Assembly (NCBI GenBank): GCA_013396635.1
Contig: WBMW01004850.1
Span: 186,001-250,000 of the forward strand
Length of the DNA stretch: 64,000 nt
Direction of reading: 5' to 3'
Source: Penelope pileata
Lineage: Eukaryota; Chordata; Aves; Galliformes; Cracidae
This document shows positions 1-12,100 of the stretch, piece after piece. The notes beneath the pieces were generated by a model. The model was not told where the DNA came from, did not search any database, and saw nothing but the letters and a program-made list of their open reading frames with translations. Numbering within the stretch: position 1 is the first letter of the stretch; every line of letters begins with the position of its first letter. The translations under genes were made by a program, and so were the position numbers.

Positions 1-455
1 TCCCTCTCCACATGACCTCTCTCTCTTATTCATCCTCTAACACTTTTCTCCCCTTATTCTTCCACAGTGGCTCTGTGGAGGGCAGCAGTGGGGGTCTGGG
101 GGGACGTCAGCCCCACAGCTGCCTTTTAAATGGGCTTTAAAGCGAGGCACACAGCTTATTGCTCTAAAATAATACTAGGCAACCTCCAAGCATGAAATAC
201 AGCAGAGAGAGGGTTGTTTTGATGGCATTTTGCTGGACATTCTGAATTGTCTGTGCCTTCTTTGTGTGGTTCTGCTTCACGAACTCAGCCCGAAGGCATT
301 TGACGCAATGTTAGCAGCTTGTGTCCTCCGTCCTGTGACCTCTTGGTGTCCCGGCTTGCACCGTGTCCCCGCTGTGCAGCCAGCGTCTGCTCCCAGCACA
401 CCCAGTCTGAAGGCACCCAGGGCAAGGGGAGGGAAAGGTGCAGTGGGGAGAAAGG

Positions 456-514
456 TAGAATCATAGAATGGTTCAGGTTGGAAGGGACCTTGGAGATCAT
501 CTTGTTCCAACCCC
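456..514 (-). mobile_element. CR1 3'-end fragment
   Basis: It begins with TAGAATCATAGAAT, the reverse of the octamer tail, then GGTTGGAAGGGACCTTGGAG and CTTGTTCCAACCCC. This is the standard CR1 3' terminus in minus orientation, about 60 nt long and diverged. Confidence 0.85.
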
Positions 515-784
515 AAGGAAAACATGGAGAAGAGGAGGTGGCCAAGGAGAGCATGTTGGCAAATGGGCTCTGAAGCCTGGTGACAGTGACCTTCTGTGTT
601 CAGCACTGTGAGAAGCTCTGAAAGCGACTGTAGAATGAGGAGTGGCAAAGAGAGGTTAGATTTATTTCCTGAAGAAAGAGAGAATGGGCTCAAAAATATG
701 TCTACATGCATGTATGTGTATTCGTGCATATGCATGTGTGGAGGGGGTTACATCTATATTTATGTGCATGCATAGATACTGAAA

Positions 785-970
785 GGAATGGCATTGTTTG
801 AGTTGCAAGGGACTGTTAAAGGCCATCTGGTCCCACTGCCTGCAGTGCACAGGGACACCCACACTCCTTCAGGGTGCTCAGAGCCCCCCCAGCCCCACCC
901 TGAGTGTCCCCAGGTATGGGCACCCACCCCCTCTCTGGGCCCTGTGCAGGGCTGTGCTTGCTGTGTGCCA
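785..970 (-). mobile_element. Old CR1 fragment
   Basis: GAGTTGCAAGGGACTGTTAA, AGGCCATCTGGTCCCACTGC and TTCAGGGTGCTCAGAGCCCC correspond in order to a CR1 3' end read on the minus strand. The copy is diverged and truncated, and its right boundary is approximate. Confidence 0.75.
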
Positions 971-1201
971 CCGGAGCTCCGTGGCTGTGCTTGGTGACAC
1001 TGCACCGTGAACTTCACCTCAAACGAACGCTGCCTGCACGTCACGCTGAGCACAGCAGCTCTGAGCTGGTTTATTCAGCACAGTATAAATGGGACTTTTT
1101 TTGCTGTTTAGCTGCTTTGAGCAATCCCAACCAGAACAGCTTGAAAGAGTGGAGGTTTGTTTTTTCTTTTTTTTCCATGCTTTCCTTTAAATAAATGGGT
1201 A

Positions 1202-1230
1202 TTTTCTTTTTCTTTTTCTTTTTTTTTTTT
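1202..1230. repeat. T-rich (CTTTTT)n tract
   Basis: This is a pyrimidine run of repeated CTTTTT units ending in a T homopolymer, with no other signal. Confidence 0.9.
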
Positions 1231-1335
1231 GAGGTGGGAGGGGGGGCTGCTAATGTTCATTTTGCATGCAGGCACGCAGTTCCAATCCTGTTTGAGAACA
1301 CACAGAGTGGAGTGCAAAAATAAAGATTGCATCTC

Positions 1336-1348
1336 ATGCATAATGCAT
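1336..1348. promoter_or_regulatory. MORE-like POU dimer site (ATGCAT-A-ATGCAT)
   Basis: Two palindromic ATGCAT half-sites are separated by one base. The MORE element bound by POU factor dimers (Oct and Brn proteins) consists of adjacent ATGCAT half-sites with short spacing. The match is exact for both halves, but activity is not shown by sequence alone. Confidence 0.35.
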
Positions 1349-2014
1349 GCCCCAGCAACCCGCTTTAACAAATTACCCAAGTAGATCCCTCTGATGGGGC
1401 TAGGGGGAAGGAGGGGTGGGAAAAAAATGATGACAAGTATCTTTGTAAAGAAACACCAAGGCAAACACACAAGTAGGCAGGAAGGGCTTTCCTCAAGAGG
1501 AAGGGATTCAGAAAGCAGAGAGGTGGCTGCTGGGCGCAGCATGGGGCAGGGGCAGCCCCTGGCTGGATGGGGAGCCCAGAGCTGCGGCGTCAGGGCTTTC
1601 TTTTCTGTTGTTGGGAGCGTATTAGAGATTTCCTGCGTAGCTAACTGGGAAAAGAGCTGTTTGTTGGTTTATTTATCACTGTCAATTTGCTGGTTTGCAT
1701 CCCAGCTCTCCTCTGGTTTTGTGCTGCTTCTCTGGAGCCAGGAGTGAGCTGCCAGAACACAGTGTGCATGGGAGGCTGGGGAGGAGGGGCAGAGAAAGGT
1801 GAGAGAGGTGTGCCCCTACAGCAGCCTGAAGTCTGCCTTGTCTCCTACACCCGAATTTCCTGCTGCAGGGAGGCAGGAGCAGTGGTGGCCCCCTGCCCTT
1901 CGCTGGGGGCACGGCCTGCCACAGCATCACATCGTGTGGGACCGGGTGCTCAGCTGCACGTCCGGTGGGATGTGCAGCTTGGTGGTGGGGAAATGGCATT
2001 TTAGGAGCAGTCAG

Positions 2015-2040
2015 GATTTGATTTGATTTGATTTGATTTT
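2015..2040. repeat. (GATTT)5 microsatellite
   Basis: Five consecutive GATTT units form a pentanucleotide microsatellite. Confidence 0.95.
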
Positions 2041-2529
2041 GCTGGTCCTGCATCCCACTGGTGCTGCTGTCGGGAGCAGGTTGGTGCTGGGCTCTGGGCT
2101 GCTGCAGCACCAGGATGGGAGGGGGCACCCTCGAGTGCTTCTTTGCCGGAATCCAAAGCCCAGCAAGGAGGGCCTGGTGGTGTGCATCACTGCAAGCAAA
2201 GGGCAGGTGACACCAACATACCAACAGCACAAAAACTTCAGAAAGCACAAAAATGCTGATAACGCTGCCTTAACCATAACACCAGTGCTGTTGGGTCATT
2301 ATGCTCCCTGTAGGGCACATTTTAAGTCTGTGTTTGCTTTTTTATTTTTTTCCTCCCCCAATAAGGTCAATAAGCCCTGGCTCTAAATCTCATCTTTTTG
2401 ACTTCAGCCACACCAGTGAGCCCAGGCTCGAGTTTGGGATTTGATTTGGGAGCAGCAGTCCTGTGCTGAGTGCTGGGGGCTCCTTGGGCTGGGGGCTGTC
2501 CTGGGGGCTCGGACACCAGAGGGGGTCAG

Positions 2530-2600
2530 TGAGGGAAAGGGGTACCCACGTGCATGGGGGTACCTGTGTGTGTATGGGGGTGTTTGTGCCATTCACACTT
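2530..2600. repeat. Degenerate GT/GGGG-rich simple repeat
   Basis: Imperfect repeats of a CATGGGGGTACC / GTATGGGGGTG type unit. The block is G-rich on the plus strand. Confidence 0.5.
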
Positions 2601-3139
2601 TTCTCCAACCATTACAGACACGAGAGCGGCGTGCCACACTTTGCAGTGCTGCCAGGTAAGGGTTCGTGTTGGAGTTATCAGCCTGAAAAGTCTTTTGTCT
2701 TTGAGTGTCAACAGAACGTCAAAAAGTGCTGCAGCTATTTTTGGTGGTTTTTTTTTTTTCCTTTTTTCCATATTGCAGTTTCTGTTGAATTTGGAAGTGA
2801 TGACAGGAGCCACTTTGTCTTGTTCAGGAGCATTTAAAATAAACCTGGAGCACGAGGAAGGTGCGTGCCCCTCGGCTCAGCTTTGTAGGATGGCATTCAG
2901 TGGGGTGAGAGCTCTGCCCTGCCTGGCCCCACAGCGTGACATGGCTGTGGCCGTGTCCCCAGAGCATCACCAGCTCACTCCTCAAAATGGAGCCATCGGC
3001 TTTTCTCTAAATTAAAACACTACACTGCTCTACTGTGTTTTTGTTTTTAAACGCTTGGCTGCATTAGCATTGATTTATTTTTCGGCCGCCTGTGATTTTG
3101 GGTATTGCTTCTGTTTGTTCTCTTTGGTGACTGTAATTA

Positions 3140-3212
3140 CAGCGCGGGGCAGCAGCGCGAGCACAGCCCGGGGGAGGGCACGGGGCACCAGCGGGCACGC
3201 GCCCCTGGGCAG
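3140..3212. promoter_or_regulatory. Small CpG cluster
   Basis: About nine CpG dinucleotides fall in roughly 70 bases (GCGCGGGG, GCGCGAG, CCCGGG, CACGCGCCCC). The cluster is flanked by AT-rich DNA. It is too short for a classical CpG island and no exon is visible next to it. Confidence 0.4.
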
Positions 3213-3469
3213 TGCCTTTACTCAGTGCTCGTATGCACTGCACACCTTGTAGGGGCTTAAGGAGGAAAAAGCATTTTATTGATGTATTTATTTTTAATCT
3301 CAACAGGCCTTCATCATCCTATCGGAAATTGTGCTGCAGGACTGGGAGCAGAGCAGAGCTGGAGGGCACAGCACAGCCCCCGGCTCCTGAGAGCCACCGA
3401 CACCGCCAGTTCCCATCACCTCGCACACGCCGTGAAAGCACAGGCAGGAACTCACCAAGCAAATGAGCC

Positions 3470-3720
3470 CCTCCTTTAATTCCGTTTGCTTACGCCGCTT
3501 ATTTTTCTCCTCCATAATTATTTTTAAAGAGAAATTTAATTTTGCTTAATGGGAACAAAGTTTAACACTCCATAAGCTTCGTCTTCTGCAGCCCTCCATC
3601 TGGCAAGCTTCTTTAGTTTAATTGTTTTAAACCGGCCCAGCAAATAGCGTGTGTTTTAAGAGGCACTCCTCGTCGAGATGAAATGCTTTGATCTCATAAA
3701 ATCCTCTCTTTCTAAGGAGC
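3470..3720. promoter_or_regulatory. Candidate conserved non-coding element
   Basis: An AT-rich, non-repetitive block sits in GC-richer surroundings. It has homeodomain-type cores (TAATTA at 3515-3520 and TTTAATT/TTAAT around 3534-3550) and a TCF/LEF-type CTTTGATC at 3686-3693. Open frames are short. The enhancer interpretation is inference from composition and motifs only. Confidence 0.3.
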
Positions 3721-5643
3721 TGATGGTACACCACCATTTGTTTCCCCCCTAACCCAATCCAACAGCGACCGTGCCTGCCCCACCTGCCCGGCCCAGGCAG
3801 AGCCGTGGGCTGGATCCAGACTGGATGCAGCAATCAGAGCTGATGGAGAAAAAGGGGCTCGGGAGCAGAGCTCTGAGTGGGCACAGCAGGGACCATTAAA
3901 CAGTAAGTGGCAAATCATCTCAGGAAAAGGAAACATTTAATTTTTATTTTTTAAGTACAGATGGTGTAGGGGGGAAAAAAAACTGCGAGAAGACCAAGAG
4001 CCCTGGGTGCACTATATATAGACGTACAGCTGTTTCCTTCAGGTGTTATAACTCAAAAACGTAGGATGATTAATTTTGAAAAGTTGAAATGTATAGCAGA
4101 TTCTGATTACATCTGAGTGTCTATAATTTAGCTACTTAGTAAAATTAACTTGACGTTTTTAGTGAGCTGTGAGGACAATAATGTGTGAAGAGACTGAAGA
4201 GCAAGTTTGACTGCATGCTCTTTCCTTACCTCCCCCCCTTTTTCAATTTGCAAAGTTTATTTTTAACTTTTTCAGTTTTTCCGGCGTCTTTCCTCTAACC
4301 CAGACAAATGAGTTTGCTTCCCCCTGCTGTCAGCAAAAGCCAGCGTTGTGCTTTTGAGCTTCTCCCTGGATGGGCCCGAGCTGTACGAGCCGAGCAGCCC
4401 CAGTACTGGGGATGGAGCTCCAGGGCAGCTCAGGCAGGGAGCAGCTCGGGCTGGGATCTCCAGGGCACAGAACGTTCATTAGATCGTGAGAGCTGCAGGA
4501 AAGCAGGGGGACCACAGATTAAATCTCTTTTGGTGCTTCAGAGAAAACCCAGTGTGAATTTCTGAAAAGCAGGCAGCCTGGAAGTGCATGGCTTTGTTAT
4601 TTTTCTTCAACAGAAACTCACCTGCATGCACAACAGCTGTGGGGAGAAGGGGCTACCTGCAGCCAACGAGCACAAAGTCATCGTTCTGTGACCCTCTGTT
4701 GCAGGCTGCCTGCTCACAGGTGTGCAGTGTGAAGGACCCACTGTAACCACCACCCTGGGCTGAGATTTCCCAGACCCGGTGCTAACCATGGATGACGAGG
4801 GTAAGTGAGTTATCTCGTATAACATCACCAACTTGAAAAAAAAATCATGTTTTGTGAAATTCATTTAGTTCAACAGAGCCATGACTGCACCATACTTTTG
4901 TAACCAACACTCACTTTCAGGTATGACCTTGTTAGGGTTAAATAAGTGATGTCCCAGCTCCCACTGTGCCACTGCCCCAGGGTAGGCAGCAGGGGCAGCT
5001 CAGACTGAGGCGGGGACTGACAAAGGCACCAGGCAGGATGGGGGGAGCACAACCAAGCATGGCTGGTGCTGGTGGGCTCTGGCCTGGCCAAAATATCCCC
5101 ATTGGATATCTCAACATGGAACATTTAAGAAAAATAAAATATTATTAAATTTAAGAAAGTTTTCAGCATTTTTAGCAGAAAAACTGATTTCAGAATTGTT
5201 GAGCTTTGTCCCTTTTGTGGTACAGATTTGGGGGGGTAAAGAGAGGATGGCAAGGTTTCTGCCAACAGCAAAATGCCTTTTAGCCATGACTCCTTGAAAG
5301 CAAGTTTCCAACATGATGAGTGCTCCTCTCACACCCAGCAAACAGCTGGGATGGGCCGGATGCCTTTCAGTCCCAGGCAGGAAAAATAATCTGTGCCCAC
5401 CACAATGAAGACTGAATCCCTTGAATTCTTTGTTCAGTGAGAGTGCAAAGTTCAGACGTTCTATACAAAACAACACCAACACATCTGTAATTATTTTAAA
5501 ATTTACTCAGTTGTCTGATTTTAAGTAGTATTTTCAGACCTAGCATCAATCTACTTTTCTAACAGGGCAATGAGAAAGCACAGCATCAGGTGGTTTCCAG
5601 GAGAAACTTCCAGATTTGATTAAAATGCTTTAAAATACTGAAC

Positions 5644-5659
5644 TTTTTTTTTTTTTTTT
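5644..5659. repeat. Poly-T tract
   Basis: Homopolymer of about 16 T, with no retroelement body recognised beside it. Confidence 0.9.
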
Positions 5660-6077
5660 ACAATACTATAAAAACACTGACAACTGGCAGAACTATTGTT
5701 CTTTAACCTACATTTCAGCATTGGAGAAATGGTTTGGAAGATGGATCATGCTCTTGATTCTTTCAGGACCTGTGTGACTACAACAACAAACAGCTGCATA
5801 ACATGACATACAAATGCAACATATCAAATGAGCCAACTTTAAAAAAAAATCTGGATTTTTTTCAATACTTCCAGTACCTTGTTTGTGTAATAAATATTAA
5901 AAACCATCATCTTTTACATTACAGAAAACGTTAAATAAGTTATTTACCAAAATATTTCTTTTTTTTTTTTTGGCCTTCTCCCCCCTGCAAAGGTTGATTC
6001 CATTAAAAGAGCTGAAAGAATGTTTTTACATCAATAAATAGTAAGGCATAAAGAAGCAAATAATCACAGGAACAGTC

Positions 6078-6083
6078 TTTATT
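6078..6083 (-). terminator. Candidate polyadenylation signal AATAAA
   Basis: An AATAAA hexamer on the minus strand lies only 16 nt after the stop codon. Cleavage 10-30 nt further on would give a very short 3' untranslated region. I saw no other AATAAA on this strand before about 4.26 kb, so the real 3' end may instead lie further left, or use a variant signal. Confidence 0.35.
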
Positions 6084-6099
6084 AGTGGAACTTTCTCCT

Positions 6100-6159
6100 T
6101 CAGAGAATCCTTTTTGTGCTGGTATAGGAAGCTGGTTTTTGGTTGTCAGCTGGTGGGAC
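6100..6159 (-). CDS. CDK5RAP2: CDK5RAP2 terminal exon (coding part, stop at 6100-6102)
   Basis: The acceptor is TTGCTTTTTTACCCAG|, and 19 codons follow in phase 0 ([19 protein letters not shown]) before TGA. The tail is short, polar and proline-containing, like the variable post-CM2 tail of the human protein. An alternative acceptor 13 nt downstream has a poorer polypyrimidine tract and would give a different, longer tail. Confidence 0.75.
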   Translation of the reverse strand, partial: VPPADNQKPASYTSTKRIL

Positions 6160-9100
6160 CTGGGTAAAAAAGCAATAATTATTATTATTCTACAGTTCTT
6201 CAAATGCACACATTTAGTCCCTAACCCTGGGCTATAATCCTGCAAAAGAATCTGCAAACATGAGCTCCTGCGCTCAGTAGATCTTCAGATGGAAGCAGTA
6301 AGATTTCTGTAAGCAGAAAGACTTCTATGTCCTCAACCTCCAGCTCAGGTAGGACTGAGAGTGCAGCAGCTGCATGAGGAAGTGCTCGAGCAGGCACCGC
6401 TGGTGAGGGTAATGGAGAAGAGATTCACAGAAAGAGAGGAAAATTTAAGGGCGGGCTGGGAAATGTACAGTCATTCAGAGTGGAATGGTGTGAGGAGAAG
6501 GATAGGATTTAGGAGTCAAGAAGTATATTACAGCCTTCTGGGAGTAAAGTCAGAACCTTCTGGGAGAAATCAAATCTGAGCAGTGGATACTTAAACACTC
6601 AAAGTAATTTAATGCGCTGCATTAGCAAAGAGCTGTTTGCAGAAGCTTTGCCTGTTGGGTCTGCATTTGAAAAAACAGAAGCACCGGTTATTAGCACATA
6701 CACAAGCTTTAAATAAAGATGCCTTTTGTGAACTTATCCAGTAGACAGCTTATTGGACTGTGATCTGATGAAAATAAACTATTGGAACAAGAAAAAAGAC
6801 ATATGAATATTAATCTAGGGAAAGTCAGAAATGAGAGGGTTTAGCTGTTTGCTTGGCCAGTCATAAAACTCTAATTTAAACATCAAATATTGCAGAATAT
6901 TTATCACAGTAAACTGCTGTCACCCAGACTTGATCTTAACATTGTTCTGGTTGCAAACCCCAAACAAATTGGACAAATTCTGCAAAATGCTACTGACACA
7001 GCAAAGCATATTTCTAATGAGGATGTGCCAAGGAATTAAGTACTAGCAAATATTTTACTTACTTCCAGGTTTCCTCTAGCCTTCTTCAGGACATCATGAG
7101 TTAAAACCACTGGAAACAAAGAGGTGATGGTTACACAACACTGCACTGTATTCCAAGTGCTAGGATCAATCGTTAAATCACGTATGAACTGCCATCTACA
7201 AGATGGGCAACAGCAACCGTACACAGCCCCACCACCACCACTCCAACTTTCTCACTTAGTGAAATCCAGACCTGTTGCTCTGTCCCAAGCCCTGTTTGGA
7301 AGCTCAGGCTGCTGTGCAAACCTCCAGCTGCAACAACCCAAGGTGAGAGGCAATGCTGTACAAGCAAACAGTTATGGAACAGCAAAGGGCTTTGCTCAGG
7401 AGCACGGGCAGGTCAGAAGCAATGCCAGCAGCAGATGCTGTTTCCTACCCCCGTGTTCCACCTAACACACAATCTGTTTTCAGATCTAAACATCAGGGGA
7501 GTGTTTTTAAACTATTTCTACCATAACAAGAACGGTACACATGAAAGCACACAGAGCTCATCACTGCACTTAACATCCCACCTATGAACAGACCCCTGTG
7601 ATACGGATGACCTGGTTCCCTCAATCAAGGCATCAAAGGAACACTTGCTGTTAATTCTGAGGGGACATGGTGCATGGTCTAACGGAGTTCGGGGGAGAGG
7701 AAGGGAAACGGTGCAGTGGAGAGGTTATGTGGGATGATGGGCTGGGAAGACGACAGATGGCAAAAGGAGTCAGCCAGCTCCTCCTGCAGTTCAAGGACAA
7801 AGCAACCTATATATTTGCTTAGGGGAAATCATGTCGGTGGCTCGCTCTGAAGGGGTCCAAGTGTGCTCTGTTCATTCAGCCAGTTTGCCTCTGCAGGGAG
7901 AGAGCGAGACCTGTGAATGGAGGAGGGGATGCTTCTAAACAAAACTGATATTTAGAAATGTCAGGTTAAATATGTGATTCTCTAATCTGTGTCAGCTCCA
8001 TAACTGCTGAAAAATACCACTCACAAGTGCCAATTTAATATTCCAGTCTCAAAAATAAACAATTTAGCCATAATAAAGATTTTTCATTACAATAATAAGA
8101 ACCCAACAACTCCAAGGGTAGAGCTGTCATGAGATAATTATACCCTTGGTGGATTACTGCAATTTGGCACTGCATTGTTACATGTTCAGAGGTTCAGATG
8201 AGGTTTATAAGCATTACATTCTCTTACCCAGAGAAAGCAGACAGAAGACTCTGAGCCACAAGAATGTTCCAGTTTCTGCCTGCAATATATTTAGGAATGC
8301 TAAACTAAGTAACAGTGAGAACCTGAAAATCCTCAGTGGAGTGGCCAGCCAGTAGGATGCTTAGAGAATGAAGGAAGGCAAGGTCACCTACTGGGATGCC
8401 TGTGGTTGCTTACTAGCAAAAGGAGAAAGAATGAAATAAAAACAAGTATAAGCATCAAAATCAAATCCAGAAACTTCCTATGATTCACTGGTTTTGTTGC
8501 ATGCTTGGTCAGGAATTTGTATACAGATGTAATTTAGAAACATTTCTGAAATTGCTCTTTAAGGCCAAGGTAACTTGACATCCATAATTCCCATAATCAA
8601 TGGAACTTAGAGAAAATTGTATCTAGGCTTTTCTGGGTAGCAGAGTGCTCTCTGCTCATAAAGAACTCTGCTAGTAAATTCATTTCACCTGGCAAACTAG
8701 ATTTTTCTAAATCAAAAATATTAAATTCAGTACATGAAGAGAATTTAGAGCGTGTGACACTAATAGCGAAGCTGCTGCTAGCCAGGCAGTACTTGGCATT
8801 GGGAAGACTTCAGAAAATGCAGGCTTCATTTTATTAGAACCTCATTGAGAAGAGGCTGGATGTGCTGAAAAGGAGTGAACAAAGTAAGAGGGAGATGCTC
8901 TGTTTTCTTTCTGAAAGTGTGGATGGATAAACCTCTGCTGATTTAAACTCTGCACAGCCCAAAAGAAATTACCCAGTGTCTGTCTGAAATGTCGCTGGAG
9001 CCAGGAACTGACCAAACCAAATCAGTAAATCTATCCCAAGGGACAGACATCATTGGGACAGACAGAATACATAGCTTTGATTTTTTATATGACAATCCCA

Positions 9101-12100
9101 AACTGAGTTATTTAGCTTTAAAACCTAAACAAAATCTAATTTTGCATTGAATGTAACTTGTGTAACATTTGATAAAACACTTCTGAAAGAAATGACCAAA
9201 AACCAACCCATAAATGCTAAAAATACCAAACCAACAATCTGTAGGCAGATGATATATGTAATTTAGATTTTAAAAAAATTAGACTGTGGAATAAAATAAC
9301 ATGCTGAGTTAAGTAAGTGCAAAATAAATGACTTGAGTAACAGTGCTACAATAGCTTTGCATGACGTGTAACATTACACATTCCAGATTAATTTCTGATA
9401 ACATGAATGCCACTCCAGCATAGACTAACCTGTTGTTCCTCTAATTTTAGTGGAATTACAAAAATAAAGTAAGAGCCATAAGAAAGCAGACACTTACACT
9501 GGTCAATGATGACTTTCTCCATGTTTTCCTTCAGCTGGTTTGTAGAGTGCAAGCGTTTCACTGTGCTGTGCAACTTCTTCTCTTGCTCAGACAGTTTCTT
9601 ACGTAACCGAAGTATTTCTGCTTTCATTCCTTCATCCTATGTTCAGAGATGATAATACCATATAGAAATTATAGAAATTATAATATAGAATAATATAGAA
9701 ATTATTTTACACTCTGTTAACATTTCTATTTCTCTTTTCTTTTTTTCCTCTCAACTGGAAAACATAATGAAGGCCAATGCTACAGGGTCAGCAAGTACCC
9801 TGTCCGTCTTCACAAGATGCAGCTTCCTTCTCCAGTGCTCTGTTTATAGTTGAGGCTGCCTTAATCAAAAGGCTGAAAAGCATCATACAAGTGACTATTT
9901 TATTGCAAAGTTATTTGATGGTATCATTACTTGAGGTTCAGTTTTTACCACCCATTCTAACCAAGTCATGGTTGGTAACTTGTAAAACAGGACTACAAGT
10001 AGCCCTGGCATACTCTGCCAGTATTGCTGATCTGGATTCCTCGTGCAAACTTAAGCTTATACATTTGTCTGGTTGTGGTGCTGTTAAGTAATAGCATCTT
10101 CTGGAATTCTCCCCTAGCATTTAGCTTGTTAGAAGAACTGATTACTCCCAGTTCCTGTGGGGTTAAGCAGAAGGCAGTGAACGCTCAGTATCTTTTAGGA
10201 GGCATTCTTTCATATGCTGCATTTAAGACATCAGAAGCACTCTAATGACCTTAAGATCTCAGTATACTGGATAAGAAACTGTAAAAAGGATTCTATTAGA
10301 CTCTAACTAAGTGCTGTACTAGAAACTCAGATCTCCCACACATCAGGTCAGATTTTCCAGCTGATCCAGATCAAGGTTTAAATCAGTATGACAGAAAAGC
10401 ATTAAAAGCATCACACATACACAGGGACATCTGTCTGTGTATCTGTGATATGCTCCAATAATGCAAGCCAGGCCAACACATAGCTGTCCATACAGTTTGT
10501 ACACAAGGATAAAAATGGAAGTATTCAACCTTTTCAAGATATCCCTAACACGGAACTGAAACATGAGAGAATTATCCTGCCTGTGATTTTACACATTTAA
10601 GAATGCTATAAAACAACAACAGAAAGTTATTAAAATGATACATAAAGCATTAGTTTTCCTGAAGTTTTATTTCCTTCAGCAATCCCCTGCTTCCTTTAAG
10701 AAACACATACAAAAACCTGAGGGAAAAAAAATTCAGATGGATTTTACAAGGCAGACTTTGAAACAGTTTATTGTTGAGTGGAGATATCCTGACAGTACAG
10801 ATAATTCATTCCTCATTCAGCTTACTTTCATTCATTTGCATAGTGCAATCCTTTTTAGTTAAAATGTTATAAAACTTGTCTCAGGGTTTTGTCACACTTT
10901 TAAAAAAGCATCCTATTTTACAAGCCTAAGCATCAAAAACGTGAAAGGAAAATGTAGCTCAGATTGCATCAAAGTTGCTGAAGTTTATGTTGTTACTGGT
11001 GTGTATATATATATATAATCTAATTGAATTTAGCTCTATAATAGGGGGTCCAAATCTTTTCTCATTGAAATGGAACTTTAGCCATTTGCCTAGGTTTCCT
11101 GAACACCATGTAACAAGGCTGCAGATCAACCTTAATGTATTTTGTAAATAAACAGATGAGTCCACAGTGTGATCAGGACAGAAAGTCATTACACATTCAG
11201 CCAAAGCCTTCAGGGATGAGAGCTACTTAAGACCAGGCATCCTGCATGCATGATTTCCATTCAAAACATTTTCCCAAATGACATGTTCCTACCTGGTGTA
11301 TCTTCCTTGACACATTACAACAGCTCAAGGAAACAAAAATCAAATAAAATGAAACATCACCATACCTGAGTGCCGTGAGCAGTACCGTGTACAGCTTTCA
11401 TTGGAAGGGAAACTCTCCAGAGAAGTTTCAATAAACGTGCAGCCTCTTCCAAAATCTGCTGTACTGTGCTGGTGTTTGCAGAAAAGCTACGCAGAGATGC
11501 CTGGTCTGGTACCTATATTGTAGGATTAGAAACACATTACATTTTAGATTTAAAAAATTATTGAAATGTGATCGTAATTTAATTAAAATCCAGTTGGTAT
11601 GATGATTTCATAATTAAGGTGATGCACACAGCTACTGTGTGCCACAAAAGCTAATTTGTTAGCTTAGACAGACTGCTGAATCACACACTATCTAAGAATT
11701 TGGGGGAGGGAGGGGACATCTCCTAATCGATAGCCATGATTAATAATAGATCACATTTACTAGATTTGCTATGCCACACGGCAATAGTTGGCAACTCTCT
11801 CCTTCCTCAATTTGCATTTTGTGTCATGTTATTTGAAAGTCAAATGATTACAGACATCAATTTAAGCAATATAGATGTTTCTTCCTTAGCAGACCCTTCA
11901 AACTGTTCCATTTACTGCTAAAATAACTATCAGGACACACATAAAATGTTTTCCTCTGCTGACAGATGAGAAAACCAAATTGAAGAAATTGCATGAACGT
12001 GAGATAAAGGAGAGAAAGAATGCAAGGGGAGCAAACGGATTACCAAAGCAATGGGGATACAGAAGGGGGGAGGGCAGTGAAGGAAAGGCATTTACACTTT

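Larger units (their letters stand above)
1..6060. other. Downstream intergenic DNA, no gene recognised
   Basis: I see no coding exon with homology or convincing splice structure on either strand. The open frames here are 60-190 codons, overlap each other on both strands, and follow the GC-rich composition. The stretch holds two old CR1 pieces, simple repeats, a small CpG cluster and AT-rich blocks described separately. In human, the sequence beyond the 3' end of CDK5RAP2 is a long gene-poor interval. Confidence 0.6.

Noticed and set aside
1394..2386. Open frames of 105-188 codons on both strands in the GC-rich left flank
   Set aside because: They overlap on opposite strands, are rich in low-complexity proline/serine/glycine typical of GC-driven chance frames, and lack splice or promoter context.
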